NCBI GenBank assembly: GCA_945865175.1
Contig: CAMBDA010000017.1
Location: forward strand, 1-63,055
Source: an uncultured Prevotellaceae bacterium
GTDB taxonomy: Bacteria; Bacteroidota; Bacteroidia; Bacteroidales; Bacteroidaceae
Direction of reading: 5' to 3'
Length of the DNA: 63,055 bases
Under the pieces are notes generated by a model, which searched no databases, was not told where the DNA came from, and saw only the letters and a list, made by a program, of their open reading frames with translations. Of this stretch, positions 43,404 through 53,279 are shown piece by piece. A program made the translations under genes and the position numbers. The stretch's first letter is position 1. Every line of letters starts with the position of its first letter.

Positions 43404-44669
43404 ATGAGAGAGTTCAAGAACAACAGCAACACGGAGGTGATTGCCGAGGCGAACAACGAGACGGCCATCCTCGTGGGCATCATCACGCCCCAGCAGAACG
43501 AACGCAAGACCAACGAATATCTGGACGAACTGGAGTTTCTCGCCACCACAGCCGGAGCCGTCACTGTGAAGCGGTTCACCCAGCGGCTGGCGGGGCCAAG
43601 CAGCGTCACTTATCTGGGAATAGGCAAACTGCAGGAGATAAGACAGTATATCCAGCAGGAGGAGGAAGCCGAACGCGAGGTGGGCATGGTCATCTTTGAT
43701 GACGAGCTCAGCGCCAAGCAGCTGCGCAACATAGAAAAGGAGCTGAAGGTGAAAATCCTCGACCGCACCAGCCTCATCCTCGACATCTTTGCCATGCGCG
43801 CCCAGACAGCCAGTGCCAAGACACAGGTGGAGCTGGCCCAATACCGCTACATGCTGCCCCGCCTGCAGCGCCTGTGGACCCATCTGGAACGCCAGGGCGG
43901 CGGAAGCGGGTCGGGCGGCGGAAAGGGCTCGGTGGGCCTGAGAGGACCCGGTGAGACACAGCTGGAGATGGACCGCCGTATCATCCTGGGGCGCATGAGC
44001 CTGCTGAAGCAGCGTCTGGCCGACATCGACCGTCAGAAGACCACCCAGCGGCAGGGACGGGGGCGCTTGATTCGTGTGGCACTGGTGGGGTATACCAATG
44101 TGGGGAAGAGCACGCTCATGAACATCCTGGCCAAGAGCGAGGTGTTTGCCGAGAACAAGCTTTTTGCCACCCTCGATACCACTGTACGGAAGGTGATTGT
44201 GGACAATCTGCCCTTCCTGCTTTCCGACACCGTGGGCTTCATCCGCAAACTGCCTACCGACCTGGTGGACTCCTTCAAGAGTACGCTCGACGAGGTGCGC
44301 GAAGCCGACCTGTTGCTGCATGTGGTGGACATTTCACACCCCGACTTCGAGGAGCAGATACGGGTGGTGGAGAAGACACTGGCCGACCTGGGATGTGCCG
44401 AAAAGCCCTCCATGGTGGTGTTTAACAAGGTGGATGCCTATACCTGGCAGCCCAAGGACCCCGACGACCTGACGCCCGCCACACGCGAAAATACGCCCCT
44501 TTCCGACCTTGTCCACACCTGGATGGCCCGGCTGGACGGTGCCTGTCTGTTCATCTCTGCCAAGGAGCGAAAGGGCATTGACACCCTTCGCCAGGTGCTC
44601 TACCAGCGGGTACGGCAGCTCCATGTGCAGAAATATCCCTACAACGATTTTCTTTACCCCATTGAATGA
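43404..44669 (+). CDS. hflX: GTPase HflX
   Basis: 421 aa ribosome-associated GTPase that can split stalled 70S ribosomes. It has an N-terminal HflX domain (LVGIITPQQNERKTNEYLDE), a central coiled segment, and a Gly-rich linker before RGPGETQLEMDRR. The G domain has VGYTNVGKSTL (G1), DTVGFIRKLP (G3) and NKVDAY (G4). It is 10 bases after the lipoprotein gene, and its stop overlaps the next start as ATGA. Confidence 0.95.
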   Translation: MREFKNNSNTEVIAEANNETAILVGIITPQQNERKTNEYLDELEFLATTAGAVTVKRFTQRLAGPSSVTYLGIGKLQEIRQYIQQEEEAEREVGMVIFDDELSAKQLRNIEKELKVKILDRTSLILDIFAMRAQTASAKTQVELAQYRYMLPRLQRLWTHLERQGGGSGSGGGKGSVGLRGPGETQLEMDRRIILGRMSLLKQRLADIDRQKTTQRQGRGRLIRVALVGYTNVGKSTLMNILAKSEVFAENKLFATLDTTVRKVIVDNLPFLLSDTVGFIRKLPTDLVDSFKSTLDEVREADLLLHVVDISHPDFEEQIRVVEKTLADLGCAEKPSMVVFNKVDAYTWQPKDPDDLTPATRENTPLSDLVHTWMARLDGACLFISAKERKGIDTLRQVLYQRVRQLHVQKYPYNDFLYPIE

Positions 44670-46525
44670 TGAAACACTTCAGACAACTCACGGCGCACGA
44701 AATCAGCGTGCTCGAGGCCAACAACTGCTGGGCGGAGGACTGGGCACAGGTGGAGGTGGCCGACGGATTCCTTCCCAACTTCATGCACCGGGTGATGCTG
44801 TACGGGCACATCCGCATCGGTGCTTTCCAGAAGAAGGTGGAGGTGAGCAGCGGCTTTGACAAGCATGCCGGCATCAACGACGCCACCCTGCGCAATGTGG
44901 AGGTGGGCGACAACTGCCTCATTGAAAAAATAGGCAACTATATCAATGACTATGTCATCGGTGATGATTGCCACATCGCCAATGTGTCCACCATCGAAAC
45001 CCGTGAAGGGGCCACCTTCGGAGAGGGCTGCATGATATCCGTGCTCAATGAGGCGGGCAATGGCAACATGGTCATCTTCCGTGACCTGAACAGCCAGCTG
45101 GCAGCCTTTATGGTGAAGCATGCCTCTGACAAGGAACTGAAAGACATCCTGCAGGCCATCATCAGCCGCCACGTGCACGACATCCTCCCGGAGCGGGGCG
45201 TGATAGGCGACAGGGTGAAGATTGTGAACACCAAGGAGATAACCAACACCGTCATCGGCAATGACTGCAGCATAGACGGAGCGGCCCGGCTGAGCGACTG
45301 CACCATTCTCAGTTCGTCCGATGCGGCCGTCCACATCGGGACGGGTGTCATCTGTGAGCAATCCGTCATCTCCGACGGTTCGAGCATCACCAACAGCGTG
45401 AAGATTGAAAACTGCTTTGTGGGCGAGGCCTGCCACCTGAGCAATGGATTCACGGCTTCCGCTTCGCTCTTCTTTGCCAACTGCTACATGAGCAACGGAG
45501 AGGCATGCGCGGCCTTTTGCGGTCCCTTCACCGCCAGCCACCACAAGAGTTCGCTCCTCATCGGCGGCATGTTTTCGTTCTACAATGCGGGATCGGGCAC
45601 CAATTTCTCCAACCATGCCTACAAGATGGGACCCATCCACTGGGGCGTGCTGGAGAGAGGCACAAAGACGGCCAGCGGTGCCTATCTTCTCATGCCGGCC
45701 ACCATCGGCACCTTCTCGGTGTGCATGGGCAAGCTCATGCATCATCCCAACACCCGTAGCCTGCCTTTTTCCTATCTTATCGCACGCGGTGACACGATGT
45801 ATCTGGCACCCGGGCGCAACATCACCACTGTGGGCCTGTATCGCGACATCCGCAAGTGGCCCAACCGCGACATGCGTGCGGCTGGCTCGCAAAAGAGCAT
45901 TGTCAATTTCGACTGGCTGTCACCCTTCTCTGTAGGAGAAATCCTCAAGGGGAAGAAAATCCTGGAGAACCTGCGGGCGGCCTCGGGCGACAATGTGTCG
46001 ACCTACAACTATCACGAATATGTCATCAGCGCCTCTTCGCTCAGGAAGGGCATCGAATACTACGACATCGCGCTGCGCATCTACATGGGTGCCGTGCTCA
46101 AACGGGTGCGCAAGGTGGACCCTGCGTACCACCCACCCGTAGGCAATACGGGCACGGGAGACTGGAACGACCTTTCCGGCCTGCTGCTGCCGGCCTCCGA
46201 GGAAGCGCGCATCATGGACGACCTCAAGGCCGGCCGTCTGGCCGACATCCCCTCGCTCACCCAGCGGTTTGTGGACATCGACCGCAGCTACCGCCGGTAC
46301 CAGTGGGCGTGGACCTACCGCATGATTCTCGACTACTACCAGCTGGAGACGCTCACCGTGGAGGATGCCCAGCGCATCCATGCCGACTATATCACGGCAC
46401 GCCGTGCGTGGATAGCCGAGATACGGAAGGATGCCGAGAAGGAGTATGCCATGGGCGACGTGGAGGAAGAGGTGTTCCTCAGCTTTATCGACAGGCTCGA
46501 CCACGAAGTGGATTTTGAGGAATGA
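44666..46525 (+). CDS. DUF4954 family protein, left-handed beta-helix
   Basis: 619 aa. Hexapeptide-repeat-like runs (VGDNCLIEKIGNYINDYVIG, and later CSIDGAARLSDCTIL and SITNSVKIENCFVGEA) indicate a left-handed beta-helix over about residues 60-300. A helical C-terminal part follows. Such folds are found in sugar-nucleotide and acyl transferases, but DUF4954 has no proven reaction. Common in Bacteroidales. There is no signal peptide. It is translationally coupled to hflX and 30 bases before the fumarase gene. Confidence 0.85.
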   Translation: MMKHFRQLTAHEISVLEANNCWAEDWAQVEVADGFLPNFMHRVMLYGHIRIGAFQKKVEVSSGFDKHAGINDATLRNVEVGDNCLIEKIGNYINDYVIGDDCHIANVSTIETREGATFGEGCMISVLNEAGNGNMVIFRDLNSQLAAFMVKHASDKELKDILQAIISRHVHDILPERGVIGDRVKIVNTKEITNTVIGNDCSIDGAARLSDCTILSSSDAAVHIGTGVICEQSVISDGSSITNSVKIENCFVGEACHLSNGFTASASLFFANCYMSNGEACAAFCGPFTASHHKSSLLIGGMFSFYNAGSGTNFSNHAYKMGPIHWGVLERGTKTASGAYLLMPATIGTFSVCMGKLMHHPNTRSLPFSYLIARGDTMYLAPGRNITTVGLYRDIRKWPNRDMRAAGSQKSIVNFDWLSPFSVGEILKGKKILENLRAASGDNVSTYNYHEYVISASSLRKGIEYYDIALRIYMGAVLKRVRKVDPAYHPPVGNTGTGDWNDLSGLLLPASEEARIMDDLKAGRLADIPSLTQRFVDIDRSYRRYQWAWTYRMILDYYQLETLTVEDAQRIHADYITARRAWIAEIRKDAEKEYAMGDVEEEVFLSFIDRLDHEVDFEE

Positions 46526-46555
46526 AACATACATGTATATAATAACAGATAAATT

Positions 46556-48199
46556 ATGGCAAACGTAGAATTCAAGTATGCCCCTATGTTCCAAGTGGGC
46601 AAGGACGACACCGCGTATCGTCTGCTTTCAAAAGAAGGAGTCAGCACGGCTGACTTTGAGGGACACGAGATTGTAAAGGTGGCTCCCGAGGCCCTCACGC
46701 TGCTGGCACGCCAGGCCTTCCACGACGTGGAGTTCATGCTGCGCCGCGAGCACAACCTGCAGGTGGCCGCCATCCTCAACGACCCCGAGAGCTCGGAAAA
46801 CGACAAGTATGTGGCCCTGCAGTTCCTGCGCAATGCAGAGACAGCCGCCAAGGGCATCCTTCCCTTCTGCCAGGACACGGGCACAGCCATCATCCATGGT
46901 GAGAAAGGACAGCAGATATGGACGGGATATGAGGATGAGGAGGCACTCTCGCGTGGTGTCTTCGAGACCTTCACCCAGGACAACCTGCGCTATTCGCAAA
47001 ACGCACCTCTCAACATGTATGACGAGGTGAACACACGCTGCAACCTGCCGGCACAGATCGACATCGAGGCCGTGGAGGGTGCCGAATACCGCTTCGTCAT
47101 GGTGGCCAAGGGCGGCGGCTCGGCCAACAAGACCTATTTCTATCCCATGACCAGGGCCACCATCCAGAACGAAGGCACGCTCATCCCCTTCCTGGTGGAG
47201 AAGATGAAGAGTCTGGGCACGGCTGCCTGCCCGCCCTACCATATCGCCTTTGTCATCGGCGGCACATCGGCCGAGAAGAACCTGCTCACCGTGAAGCTGG
47301 CTTCCATCAAGTATTACGACAACCTGCCCACCACAGGCGACGAAACCGGACGTGCCTTCCGTGATGTCGACCTGGAGCAGAAACTGCTCGTGGAGGCCCA
47401 GAAGATAGGCCTTGGCGCACAGTTCGGTGGCAAGGCACTGGCTCATGACATCCGTGTCATCCGTCTGCCGCGCCACGGCGCATCCTGCCCCATCGGTATG
47501 GGCGTAAGCTGCTCGGCCGACCGCAACATCAAGGCCAAAATCAACAAGGACGGCATCTGGCTGGAGGTGATGGACAGCAATCCCAGTGAACTCATTCCGG
47601 AGGCACTGCGTCGTCCGGGCGAAGGTCCCAAGGGCATCGAGATTGACCTGGACAAGGGCATCGATGAGGTGCGCGCCCAGCTGGCCAAATATCCTGTGAG
47701 CACACGTGTGAACCTCAAGGGTACCATCATCGTGGCCCGCGACATTGCCCATGCCAAGCTCAAGGCACGCTTGGATGCCGGTGAGGAGCTGCCCGCCTAC
47801 TTCAAGGACCATCCCATCCTCTATGCAGGTCCTGCCAAGACTCCCGAGGGCTATCCCTGCGGCTCTATGGGCCCCACCACGGCCAACCGTATGGACCCCT
47901 ATGTAGACGAGTTCCAGGCACATGGCGCATCGCTGGTCATGATTGCCAAGGGCAACCGTTCGGATGCTGTCACGGCGGCATGCCACAAGCATGGCGGCTT
48001 CTATCTGGGCACCATCGGCGGTGTGGCTGCCGTGCTGTCGCAGAGCAGTATCAAGAGCATCGAATGTGTGGAATATCCCGAGCTGGGAATGGAGGCTGTG
48101 TGGAAGATTGTAGTGGAGGACTTCCCTGCATTCATCCTTGTCGACGACAAGGGCAACGACTTCTTCAAGCAGCTGAAGCCCTGGTGCCCCCGCTGCTGA
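46556..48199 (+). CDS. fumA: Class I fumarate hydratase, [4Fe-4S]-dependent
   Basis: 547 aa single-chain enzyme for fumarate/malate interconversion in the reductive branch that makes succinate in anaerobic Bacteroidales. The N-terminal alpha-like region has [10 protein letters not shown], with a candidate cluster Cys; [17 protein letters not shown] supplies others. The C-terminal beta-like region has [24 protein letters not shown]. The full length fits the family. A bidirectional terminator follows. Confidence 0.95.
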   Translation: MANVEFKYAPMFQVGKDDTAYRLLSKEGVSTADFEGHEIVKVAPEALTLLARQAFHDVEFMLRREHNLQVAAILNDPESSENDKYVALQFLRNAETAAKGILPFCQDTGTAIIHGEKGQQIWTGYEDEEALSRGVFETFTQDNLRYSQNAPLNMYDEVNTRCNLPAQIDIEAVEGAEYRFVMVAKGGGSANKTYFYPMTRATIQNEGTLIPFLVEKMKSLGTAACPPYHIAFVIGGTSAEKNLLTVKLASIKYYDNLPTTGDETGRAFRDVDLEQKLLVEAQKIGLGAQFGGKALAHDIRVIRLPRHGASCPIGMGVSCSADRNIKAKINKDGIWLEVMDSNPSELIPEALRRPGEGPKGIEIDLDKGIDEVRAQLAKYPVSTRVNLKGTIIVARDIAHAKLKARLDAGEELPAYFKDHPILYAGPAKTPEGYPCGSMGPTTANRMDPYVDEFQAHGASLVMIAKGNRSDAVTAACHKHGGFYLGTIGGVAAVLSQSSIKSIECVEYPELGMEAVWKIVVEDFPAFILVDDKGNDFFKQLKPWCPRC

Positions 48200-48231
48200 A
48201 AGGCACGGTAGCCCAATGTGGCAACGAAGAA

Positions 48232-48270
48232 AAAAGACACCCGCAGGTTTTTCGCCCGCGGGTGTCTTTT
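48232..48270. terminator. Bidirectional terminator between fumA and the CoA-transferase gene
   Basis: AAAAGACACCCGC (48232-48244) pairs perfectly with GCGGGTGTCTTTT (48258-48270). A-rich and T-rich flanks serve both strands. Confidence 0.9.
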
Positions 48271-48320
48271 ATAATTGTTGCGGCTTGGCCTGGAGCCTTG
48301 CCGATGCGATGCCCTTTTTT

Positions 48321-49832
48321 TTACTTCAGGTATTCCGAGAGGTCGGTCAGGCGCATGTCGCCCTTGCGCAGGAAGGTGTCGTGCATGGCAAAGGCGGCCG
48401 ACAGTTCGTGGTGGGTGTGTCCGCCCCTTCTTTCGGCATATTTCAGGTAGTCGCGGAGTATGGGCTGGTAGTCGGGGTGTGCCACGGCGATGAGAGCCTC
48501 GGCCTTCTGCATGTCGCTCTTGTGGCGCAGGTCGGCCACGCCATATTCCGTGATGACGGCATCGATGTAGTGGTTGGTGTGGTCGATGTGGCTGGCAAAG
48601 GGCACGATGCTGCTGATGGCGCCTCCCTTGGTCGTAGAGCCGCAGGTGAAGATGGACAGGTAGGCATTGGCAGCAAAGTCGGCCGATCCGCCGATACCGT
48701 TCATCATCTTCGTGCCACAGATCTTGGTGGAGTTCACATGGCCATAGAGGTCACACTCGATGGCGGTGTTGAGCGCACATACGCCCAGACGTGCAATCAC
48801 CTCGGGGCAGTTGCTGATTTCAGAGGGACGGAGCACGAGCTTGTCCTTGAAGAAGTCGATATTGTCATAGATGTCCAGCAGACACTCGTTGGTGACGGTG
48901 AGCGAGCAGGTGGAGGCGCTCAGCACACGTCCCTGCTTCATCAGTGCCACGGGAGCGTCCTGCAGCACCTCGGTGTAGATGTTGAAGTTGGGCACTTCGG
49001 GGCATTGTCCCAGTGCGCCCAGCACGGCATTGGCACCGCTGCCCACGCCACTCTGCAGATTGAGGAAGCTGGAGGGGATGAGGCCTGCCTTGAGGTTGTA
49101 GAGCAGGAAGTCGGCCACGTTCTGGCCTATCTGGCTGGTGATGGGGTCGGGGTCCTTGAAGCTGCGTGCTTCATCGGGGATGTTACACTCCACGATGCCC
49201 AGCACACGGTCGGCATCCACCTCTACGTAGGGCTTGCCGATGCGGTCGCTGGCCTTGCAGATGTTGATGGGCTTGCGGAAGGGATGGTCCTCAATCTCGT
49301 ATACGTCGTGGATGCCGATGCTCTTGGCGCTGTGGAAGGCATTGAGCTCCACGAAGATGCCCTTCTTGGCCAGACGTGCCACGGTGGGGCTGATACCGCC
49401 TGCTGCGGTGAGGTAGATGCGGGCCTTTGTGCCAACCTTTTCAATGGCGCAGGCTTCGAGAATGGCCCAGGTCACCTCGCCCAGGTAGCCCTGGCGAATC
49501 TGGGTGGCCATGTTGGAAAGGTTGAGGTCGCTGTAGCGCACTTCATTGTTGTTGACATGCTTGCGGAAATCGGGATTGGTGGTGTAGGGCGCACGGAAAT
49601 CAACGGCCTGGGCATTGGTCAATGCACCGTCGCAACTCTGGCCTGTGCTGGCACCGGTGAAGACGCTAATCTTGAAGGGTCTTCCTGCTGCGTGTTCTGC
49701 CTCGGCCTTTTCGGCAATGGCAGCAGGGATGCACTTGGCCACACCCGCAGGTGTAAATCCGCTCAATCCAATGGTGTCTCCGTTCTCTACCAACGAGGCA
49801 GCCTCGACTGCAGTAATTTTTCTGAATTCCAT
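48321..49832 (-). CDS. Acetyl-CoA hydrolase/transferase family protein (succinyl-CoA:acetate CoA-transferase type)
   Basis: 503 aa. It moves CoA between carboxylates such as acetate and succinate or propionate, a step in succinate/propionate fermentation. FTGASTGQSCDGAL is near the N-terminus, LQSGVGSGANAVLGALG in the middle, and the catalytic-Glu region is VITEYGVADLR. A TAATTTTG promoter is at 49894-49901. It converges on the fumarase gene, both serving the same C4 pathway. Confidence 0.9.
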   Translation of the reverse strand: MEFRKITAVEAASLVENGDTIGLSGFTPAGVAKCIPAAIAEKAEAEHAAGRPFKISVFTGASTGQSCDGALTNAQAVDFRAPYTTNPDFRKHVNNNEVRYSDLNLSNMATQIRQGYLGEVTWAILEACAIEKVGTKARIYLTAAGGISPTVARLAKKGIFVELNAFHSAKSIGIHDVYEIEDHPFRKPINICKASDRIGKPYVEVDADRVLGIVECNIPDEARSFKDPDPITSQIGQNVADFLLYNLKAGLIPSSFLNLQSGVGSGANAVLGALGQCPEVPNFNIYTEVLQDAPVALMKQGRVLSASTCSLTVTNECLLDIYDNIDFFKDKLVLRPSEISNCPEVIARLGVCALNTAIECDLYGHVNSTKICGTKMMNGIGGSADFAANAYLSIFTCGSTTKGGAISSIVPFASHIDHTNHYIDAVITEYGVADLRHKSDMQKAEALIAVAHPDYQPILRDYLKYAERRGGHTHHELSAAFAMHDTFLRKGDMRLTDLSEYLK

Positions 49833-49893
49833 AAATTTGTGTTATGTGTTATTTCTTATTGTTGAATTTGCCTAAAAAACGTTATATTCTCCG

Positions 49894-49901
49894 CAAAATT
49901 A
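49894..49901 (-). promoter_or_regulatory. -7 promoter element TAATTTTG
   Basis: Minus-strand consensus followed by CGGAG, about 60 bases before the CoA-transferase start. Confidence 0.55.
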
Positions 49902-49955
49902 CATCATTTTTTTCTAACCGAAGCAGAATTGGGAATGTTTTTTTCACTGGGCCAG

Positions 49956-50537
49956 TCAAATGCCGCGATTTCCGTACAGACAGGCGAAGTTTCGTTCCAT
50001 ACAGGCGGCCAGTTCGGCCACCGTGGTGCCTCTGGCGGCTGCAATGGCCGCATACACCTTGTCCACGGCCACGGGGCGGTCGTCGGTTTCTGTCAGGAGC
50101 CTTTCCGCAGGGCATGCCCGCACGCTCTCCTCATTGAACAGCAGGCCAAACGATATGTACATCCCCTCGTCGAGCAGGCGCGACATCACTGAAGGCTTTC
50201 CACGGAAGCCATGCACCATCCACGGCTGCCGGGGACGCAGCCGGCGGTGGAGGCCCAGTATCTCCTCGTGGGCCCTCACACAGTGAACAATCAGTGGCAG
50301 CCCGGCCTCCTCGCTCAGCGACACATGGCGCCGGAACAGTTCCTCCTGTACCCTGGCAGGCACGCCGCACAGATGGTCGAGGCCGCACTCCCCTATGGCC
50401 ATGCAGCCTTCCGGCCGTGGCTGCCACTGGGCCGTGGCGGCATCCTTTGGGTGAATGCCCCACGACTGCTCATGCTGGCGAATCACCGTCTCGCCGGCCA
50501 TGGAGGCATGATGGGTGTGGAAATCGATGAATCTCAT
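49956..50537 (-). CDS. TatD family hydrolase, short form
   Basis: 193 aa metal-dependent hydrolase (possible DNase). The metal site is visible as FIDFHTHH at the N-terminus, [19 protein letters not shown] and TETDDRP. It is about 60 residues shorter than E. coli TatD, as in other Bacteroidales copies. The start at 50537 overlaps the yidD stop as ATGA; the longer ORF runs into yidD. It is the last gene of the metK operon. Confidence 0.88.
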   Translation of the reverse strand: MRFIDFHTHHASMAGETVIRQHEQSWGIHPKDAATAQWQPRPEGCMAIGECGLDHLCGVPARVQEELFRRHVSLSEEAGLPLIVHCVRAHEEILGLHRRLRPRQPWMVHGFRGKPSVMSRLLDEGMYISFGLLFNEESVRACPAERLLTETDDRPVAVDKVYAAIAAARGTTVAELAACMERNFACLYGNRGI

Positions 50538-50764
50538 GGCACAGGGTCGTAGCCCGAACCGCCCCACGGATTGCAGCGGAGAATGCGCCACATGGCCAAT
50601 GCCAGACCGCGGAAGGGGCCGTGCTTGCGCAGCGCCTCAATGGCATACTGGCTGCATGTGGGGGTGAATCGGCAGGACGGAGGGGTCAGGGGAGAGATGA
50701 AGGCCCGATAGAAGCGGATGGGAGCCACAAGCAGGGCCACAAGCAGGTCAGAGAATGCTTTCAT
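50534..50764 (-). CDS. yidD: Membrane protein insertion efficiency factor YidD
   Basis: 76 aa. It assists YidC-dependent insertion at the inner membrane. An amphipathic N-terminal helix ([18 protein letters not shown]) is followed by the diagnostic [19 protein letters not shown] and [14 protein letters not shown]. It overlaps rnpA by 17 bases and tatD by 4, the classic rnpA-yidD order. Confidence 0.95.
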   Translation of the reverse strand: MKAFSDLLVALLVAPIRFYRAFISPLTPPSCRFTPTCSQYAIEALRKHGPFRGLALAMWRILRCNPWGGSGYDPVP

Positions 50765-51125
50765 GGATGCGCTGCATCAGATTGCACACCTTGGCCGTGA
50801 CGGCCTCGGTGGGGAACATTTCATTGCTTGTCCACAGGAAGGCGATGTGGAGCCCCATGGAGGGCGGAAGGTCGAGCAGGTCCTTGTGGAGGCGGTAGGC
50901 CTCACGCACCTGGCGCTTCACACGGTTCCTGTCCACGGCATGCTTGAGGAGGCGCTTGGGCACCGACACCAGCACGCGGGTGTCGGCTGTCCCCGATGGC
51001 ATGAAGACCGCACGAATAGGATAGGCGGACATTGACTTATGTCCGCCTTGAAAGAGGTCCTCTATTGCCTTGCGGCTGCAAAGCCGCTCGCTCTTGTACA
51101 GCCTGTGAGTGCCCGGCTTATCCAT
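50748..51125 (-). CDS. rnpA: Ribonuclease P protein component
   Basis: 125 aa basic protein that helps the RNase P RNA mature tRNA 5' ends. The signature RNR motif is in [19 protein letters not shown], and the N-terminal [17 protein letters not shown] is typical. Its start overlaps the hemD stop by 8 bases. rpmH is not adjacent here, unlike the usual order in many bacteria. Confidence 0.94.
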   Translation of the reverse strand: MDKPGTHRLYKSERLCSRKAIEDLFQGGHKSMSAYPIRAVFMPSGTADTRVLVSVPKRLLKHAVDRNRVKRQVREAYRLHKDLLDLPPSMGLHIAFLWTSNEMFPTEAVTAKVCNLMQRIHESIL

Positions 51126-51861
51126 TTACCTTGGTCAGATAGGCGCTCAGCGCGGCCGTGATGCTGGGATATTCGGGTGTGGGAGCCTCCAGGTCCACAC
51201 GCAGCCCGGCGTCCTTGGCTGCCTTGGCGGTGGTGGGGCCAAACGTGCCGATGGCCGTGTCTCCCTGCTTGTAGTCGGGGAAGTTCTTGAGCAGCGAACT
51301 GATACCGCTGGGGCTGAAGAAAATCAGCATGTCATAGTCGAAGGGCTCGTCTGCTGCAAAGTCGTTGCTGACGGTGCGGAACATCACCGCCTCGTGGTGA
51401 ACCAGCTTCTTGCTGTCGAGCAGTGCGGCAAAATCCTGGGTGTGCATGTCGCTCTGGGGGATAAAGTATTTCTCGTTCTTGTGCTTCACCATCTGGGGCA
51501 CAATGTCGTCTATCTTGCCAGTAGCACCGAAGAACACCTTACGCTTGCGGTACTGGACATATTTCTGGATGTAGAGCGCAACGGTCTCCGTGATGCAAAA
51601 ATACTTCATGTCCTCTGGGATGGAGATGCGCATTTCTTTGCACAACTGAAAGAAATGGTCTATGGCATTGCGCGAGGTGAACACCACGGCCGTGTGTTCC
51701 AGAATGGACACTTTCTGCTGACGGAATTCTACTGGAGTAAGGGCTTCCACCTTGATGAAAGGACGGAACACAATCTCCACCCCCAGATTGCGTGCAATGT
51801 CGAAATAGGGTGATTTCTCAGATGAAGGTTTAGGTTGAGAAATGAGAATTTTTTTAATCAT
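51118..51861 (-). CDS. hemD: Uroporphyrinogen-III synthase
   Basis: 247 aa. It closes and rearranges hydroxymethylbilane to uroporphyrinogen III. The two-domain fold is suggested by AVVFTSRNAIDHFFQLC in the first half, with LIFFSPSGISSLLKNFP and GTFGPTTAKAAKDAGLRVD in the second. Bacteroidales hemD commonly sits before rnpA-yidD. It is 8 bases after the DUF4271 gene. Confidence 0.88.
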   Translation of the reverse strand: MIKKILISQPKPSSEKSPYFDIARNLGVEIVFRPFIKVEALTPVEFRQQKVSILEHTAVVFTSRNAIDHFFQLCKEMRISIPEDMKYFCITETVALYIQKYVQYRKRKVFFGATGKIDDIVPQMVKHKNEKYFIPQSDMHTQDFAALLDSKKLVHHEAVMFRTVSNDFAADEPFDYDMLIFFSPSGISSLLKNFPDYKQGDTAIGTFGPTTAKAAKDAGLRVDLEAPTPEYPSITAALSAYLTKVNG

Positions 51862-51869
51862 ATTGACCT

Positions 51870-52685
51870 TTAATTTACTGTCAGATTACTTGTAATTTTG
51901 TTCAAGAACATCCATAATATTGCTATCGGAACCAGTTCCGTGGCGCAAAAGTACACAAAAAAATGCAAACAGCGGTACAACTTGCGGAATAAAATCCTAT
52001 ATGTGCTAAAAAATAAGTGTATTTTAACAAAAACAATCGGAAAAACCAGGACAATTACCTGCAATCTGAGCGGCATTTCACCGTACATCGCCACAATCGA
52101 CACGGCGAAGAAGAGGATGGTTTCCATCGAGATATTAAAGGAGACCTCGCGCATGATTTCTTCACGATTTTTCTTGTCAAAAAACGTCGTGTTCACCATC
52201 ATCTTCAGCAGGGTCCTTCCCACCAGGCAGGCCAGCACACTGCCCGAAAAGACCAGCAGCGGAAGCCAGCACGGAAGCATGGGGTGAAAGCGGGCACCGA
52301 GCTCCTGCACCATGCCGTAGTAGACGGCTCCCCCCGCTATGCTCAGCATCACGGTCATCAGCATGCGGGCGTTCTTCTCCATTCCCGTCTCCACTTTCTC
52401 CAGGGCAGGACCCGCAGAGGGGGTGAGGAAGAAATGGGAGCGGAACTGCTCCACGAGAAAAGGGCGCAGATAGCGGTAGAGCAGGGACAGGAGGATGAAG
52501 CACCCCACCATCACGCCCACCAGCAGGTTGTCGGTCTGCATCGAATAGTCGGGCATGTCTACGGCTACGCCTGGTATCGGCAGGGCCTGTCCCTGCTGGC
52601 AGATGGGATTGCCGCCGAGGAAGCCCATTTCGCCCAGATGGGGCTGCCACCATCCCGTTGTGCTGTCACATGCCGTAGCTGTCAT
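51870..52685 (-). CDS. DUF4271 membrane protein
   Basis: 271 aa with about six to seven membrane segments (LVGVMVGCFILLSLLYRYL, MLMTVMLSIAGGAVYYGMV, LQVIVLVFPIVFVKIHLFF and the C-terminal FFVYFCATELVPIAILWMFL). The short N-terminal region is rich in Gly and Trp. The start at 52685 overlaps the upstream stop as ATGA; the longer ORF would add 11 residues. The family is found beside hemD in Bacteroidetes and has no known function. Confidence 0.85.
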   Translation of the reverse strand: MTATACDSTTGWWQPHLGEMGFLGGNPICQQGQALPIPGVAVDMPDYSMQTDNLLVGVMVGCFILLSLLYRYLRPFLVEQFRSHFFLTPSAGPALEKVETGMEKNARMLMTVMLSIAGGAVYYGMVQELGARFHPMLPCWLPLLVFSGSVLACLVGRTLLKMMVNTTFFDKKNREEIMREVSFNISMETILFFAVSIVAMYGEMPLRLQVIVLVFPIVFVKIHLFFSTYRILFRKLYRCLHFFVYFCATELVPIAILWMFLNKITSNLTVN

Positions 52686-53269
52686 ATTGCTGCAAAACGT
52701 CTTACGCTCTTGTCCCACAGGGGTGTGGACAGTGTCAGCTGCAGGGCCTCTTCCGGCGAATGGGCCACCCGCCAGATGTCGAGGTGCTCCCTGCGCATGA
52801 AGTTCTCCTCTGCCGCCCTGGACAGTTGTTCCAGCAGGGGGTTGAAAAATCCGTCAAGGTTGAGAATGACGATGGGCTTGAGGTAGAGGCCCAGCTGTTT
52901 CCAGGTGACCAGCTCCATCAGTTCGGCCATGGTGCCGCATCCTCCCGGCAGCACGATGGCGGCATCGCTCAGTCGGGCCATCTCCTGCTGGCGGGCATGC
53001 ATGTCGGGGGTGGTGACGATGCGTGTCATGCCTTGGTGGCACCATCCCTCTTCCATCATGAACACGGGGATGACGCCTACAGCCTCCCCTCCTGCATGCA
53101 GGCAGCCATCGGCCGAGGCCTGCATCAGGCCCATGTTGCCGGCACCGTTCACCAGGCCGATGCCGAGCCGGGCCATGCGCTGGCCCAGCTCGTATGCGGC
53201 TTCGAAATATGAGTGGCTGATTTGTGTACTGCTGGCGCAATACACACAGATGTGCTTTATCTCCATCAT
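52682..53269 (-). CDS. LOG family / TIGR00730 Rossmann-fold nucleotide phosphoribohydrolase
   Basis: 195 aa. The PGGxGTxxE motif is LPGGCGTMAELMELVTWKQLG near residues 96-116, and ICVYCASS begins the Rossmann fold. Relatives cleave nucleoside 5'-monophosphates to base and ribose 5-phosphate (cytokinin-activating in plants). It is 10 bases after metK and overlaps the next gene by 4. Confidence 0.92.
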   Translation of the reverse strand: MMEIKHICVYCASSTQISHSYFEAAYELGQRMARLGIGLVNGAGNMGLMQASADGCLHAGGEAVGVIPVFMMEEGWCHQGMTRIVTTPDMHARQQEMARLSDAAIVLPGGCGTMAELMELVTWKQLGLYLKPIVILNLDGFFNPLLEQLSRAAEENFMRREHLDIWRVAHSPEEALQLTLSTPLWDKSVRRFAAI

Positions 53270-53279
53270 TATGATAGTG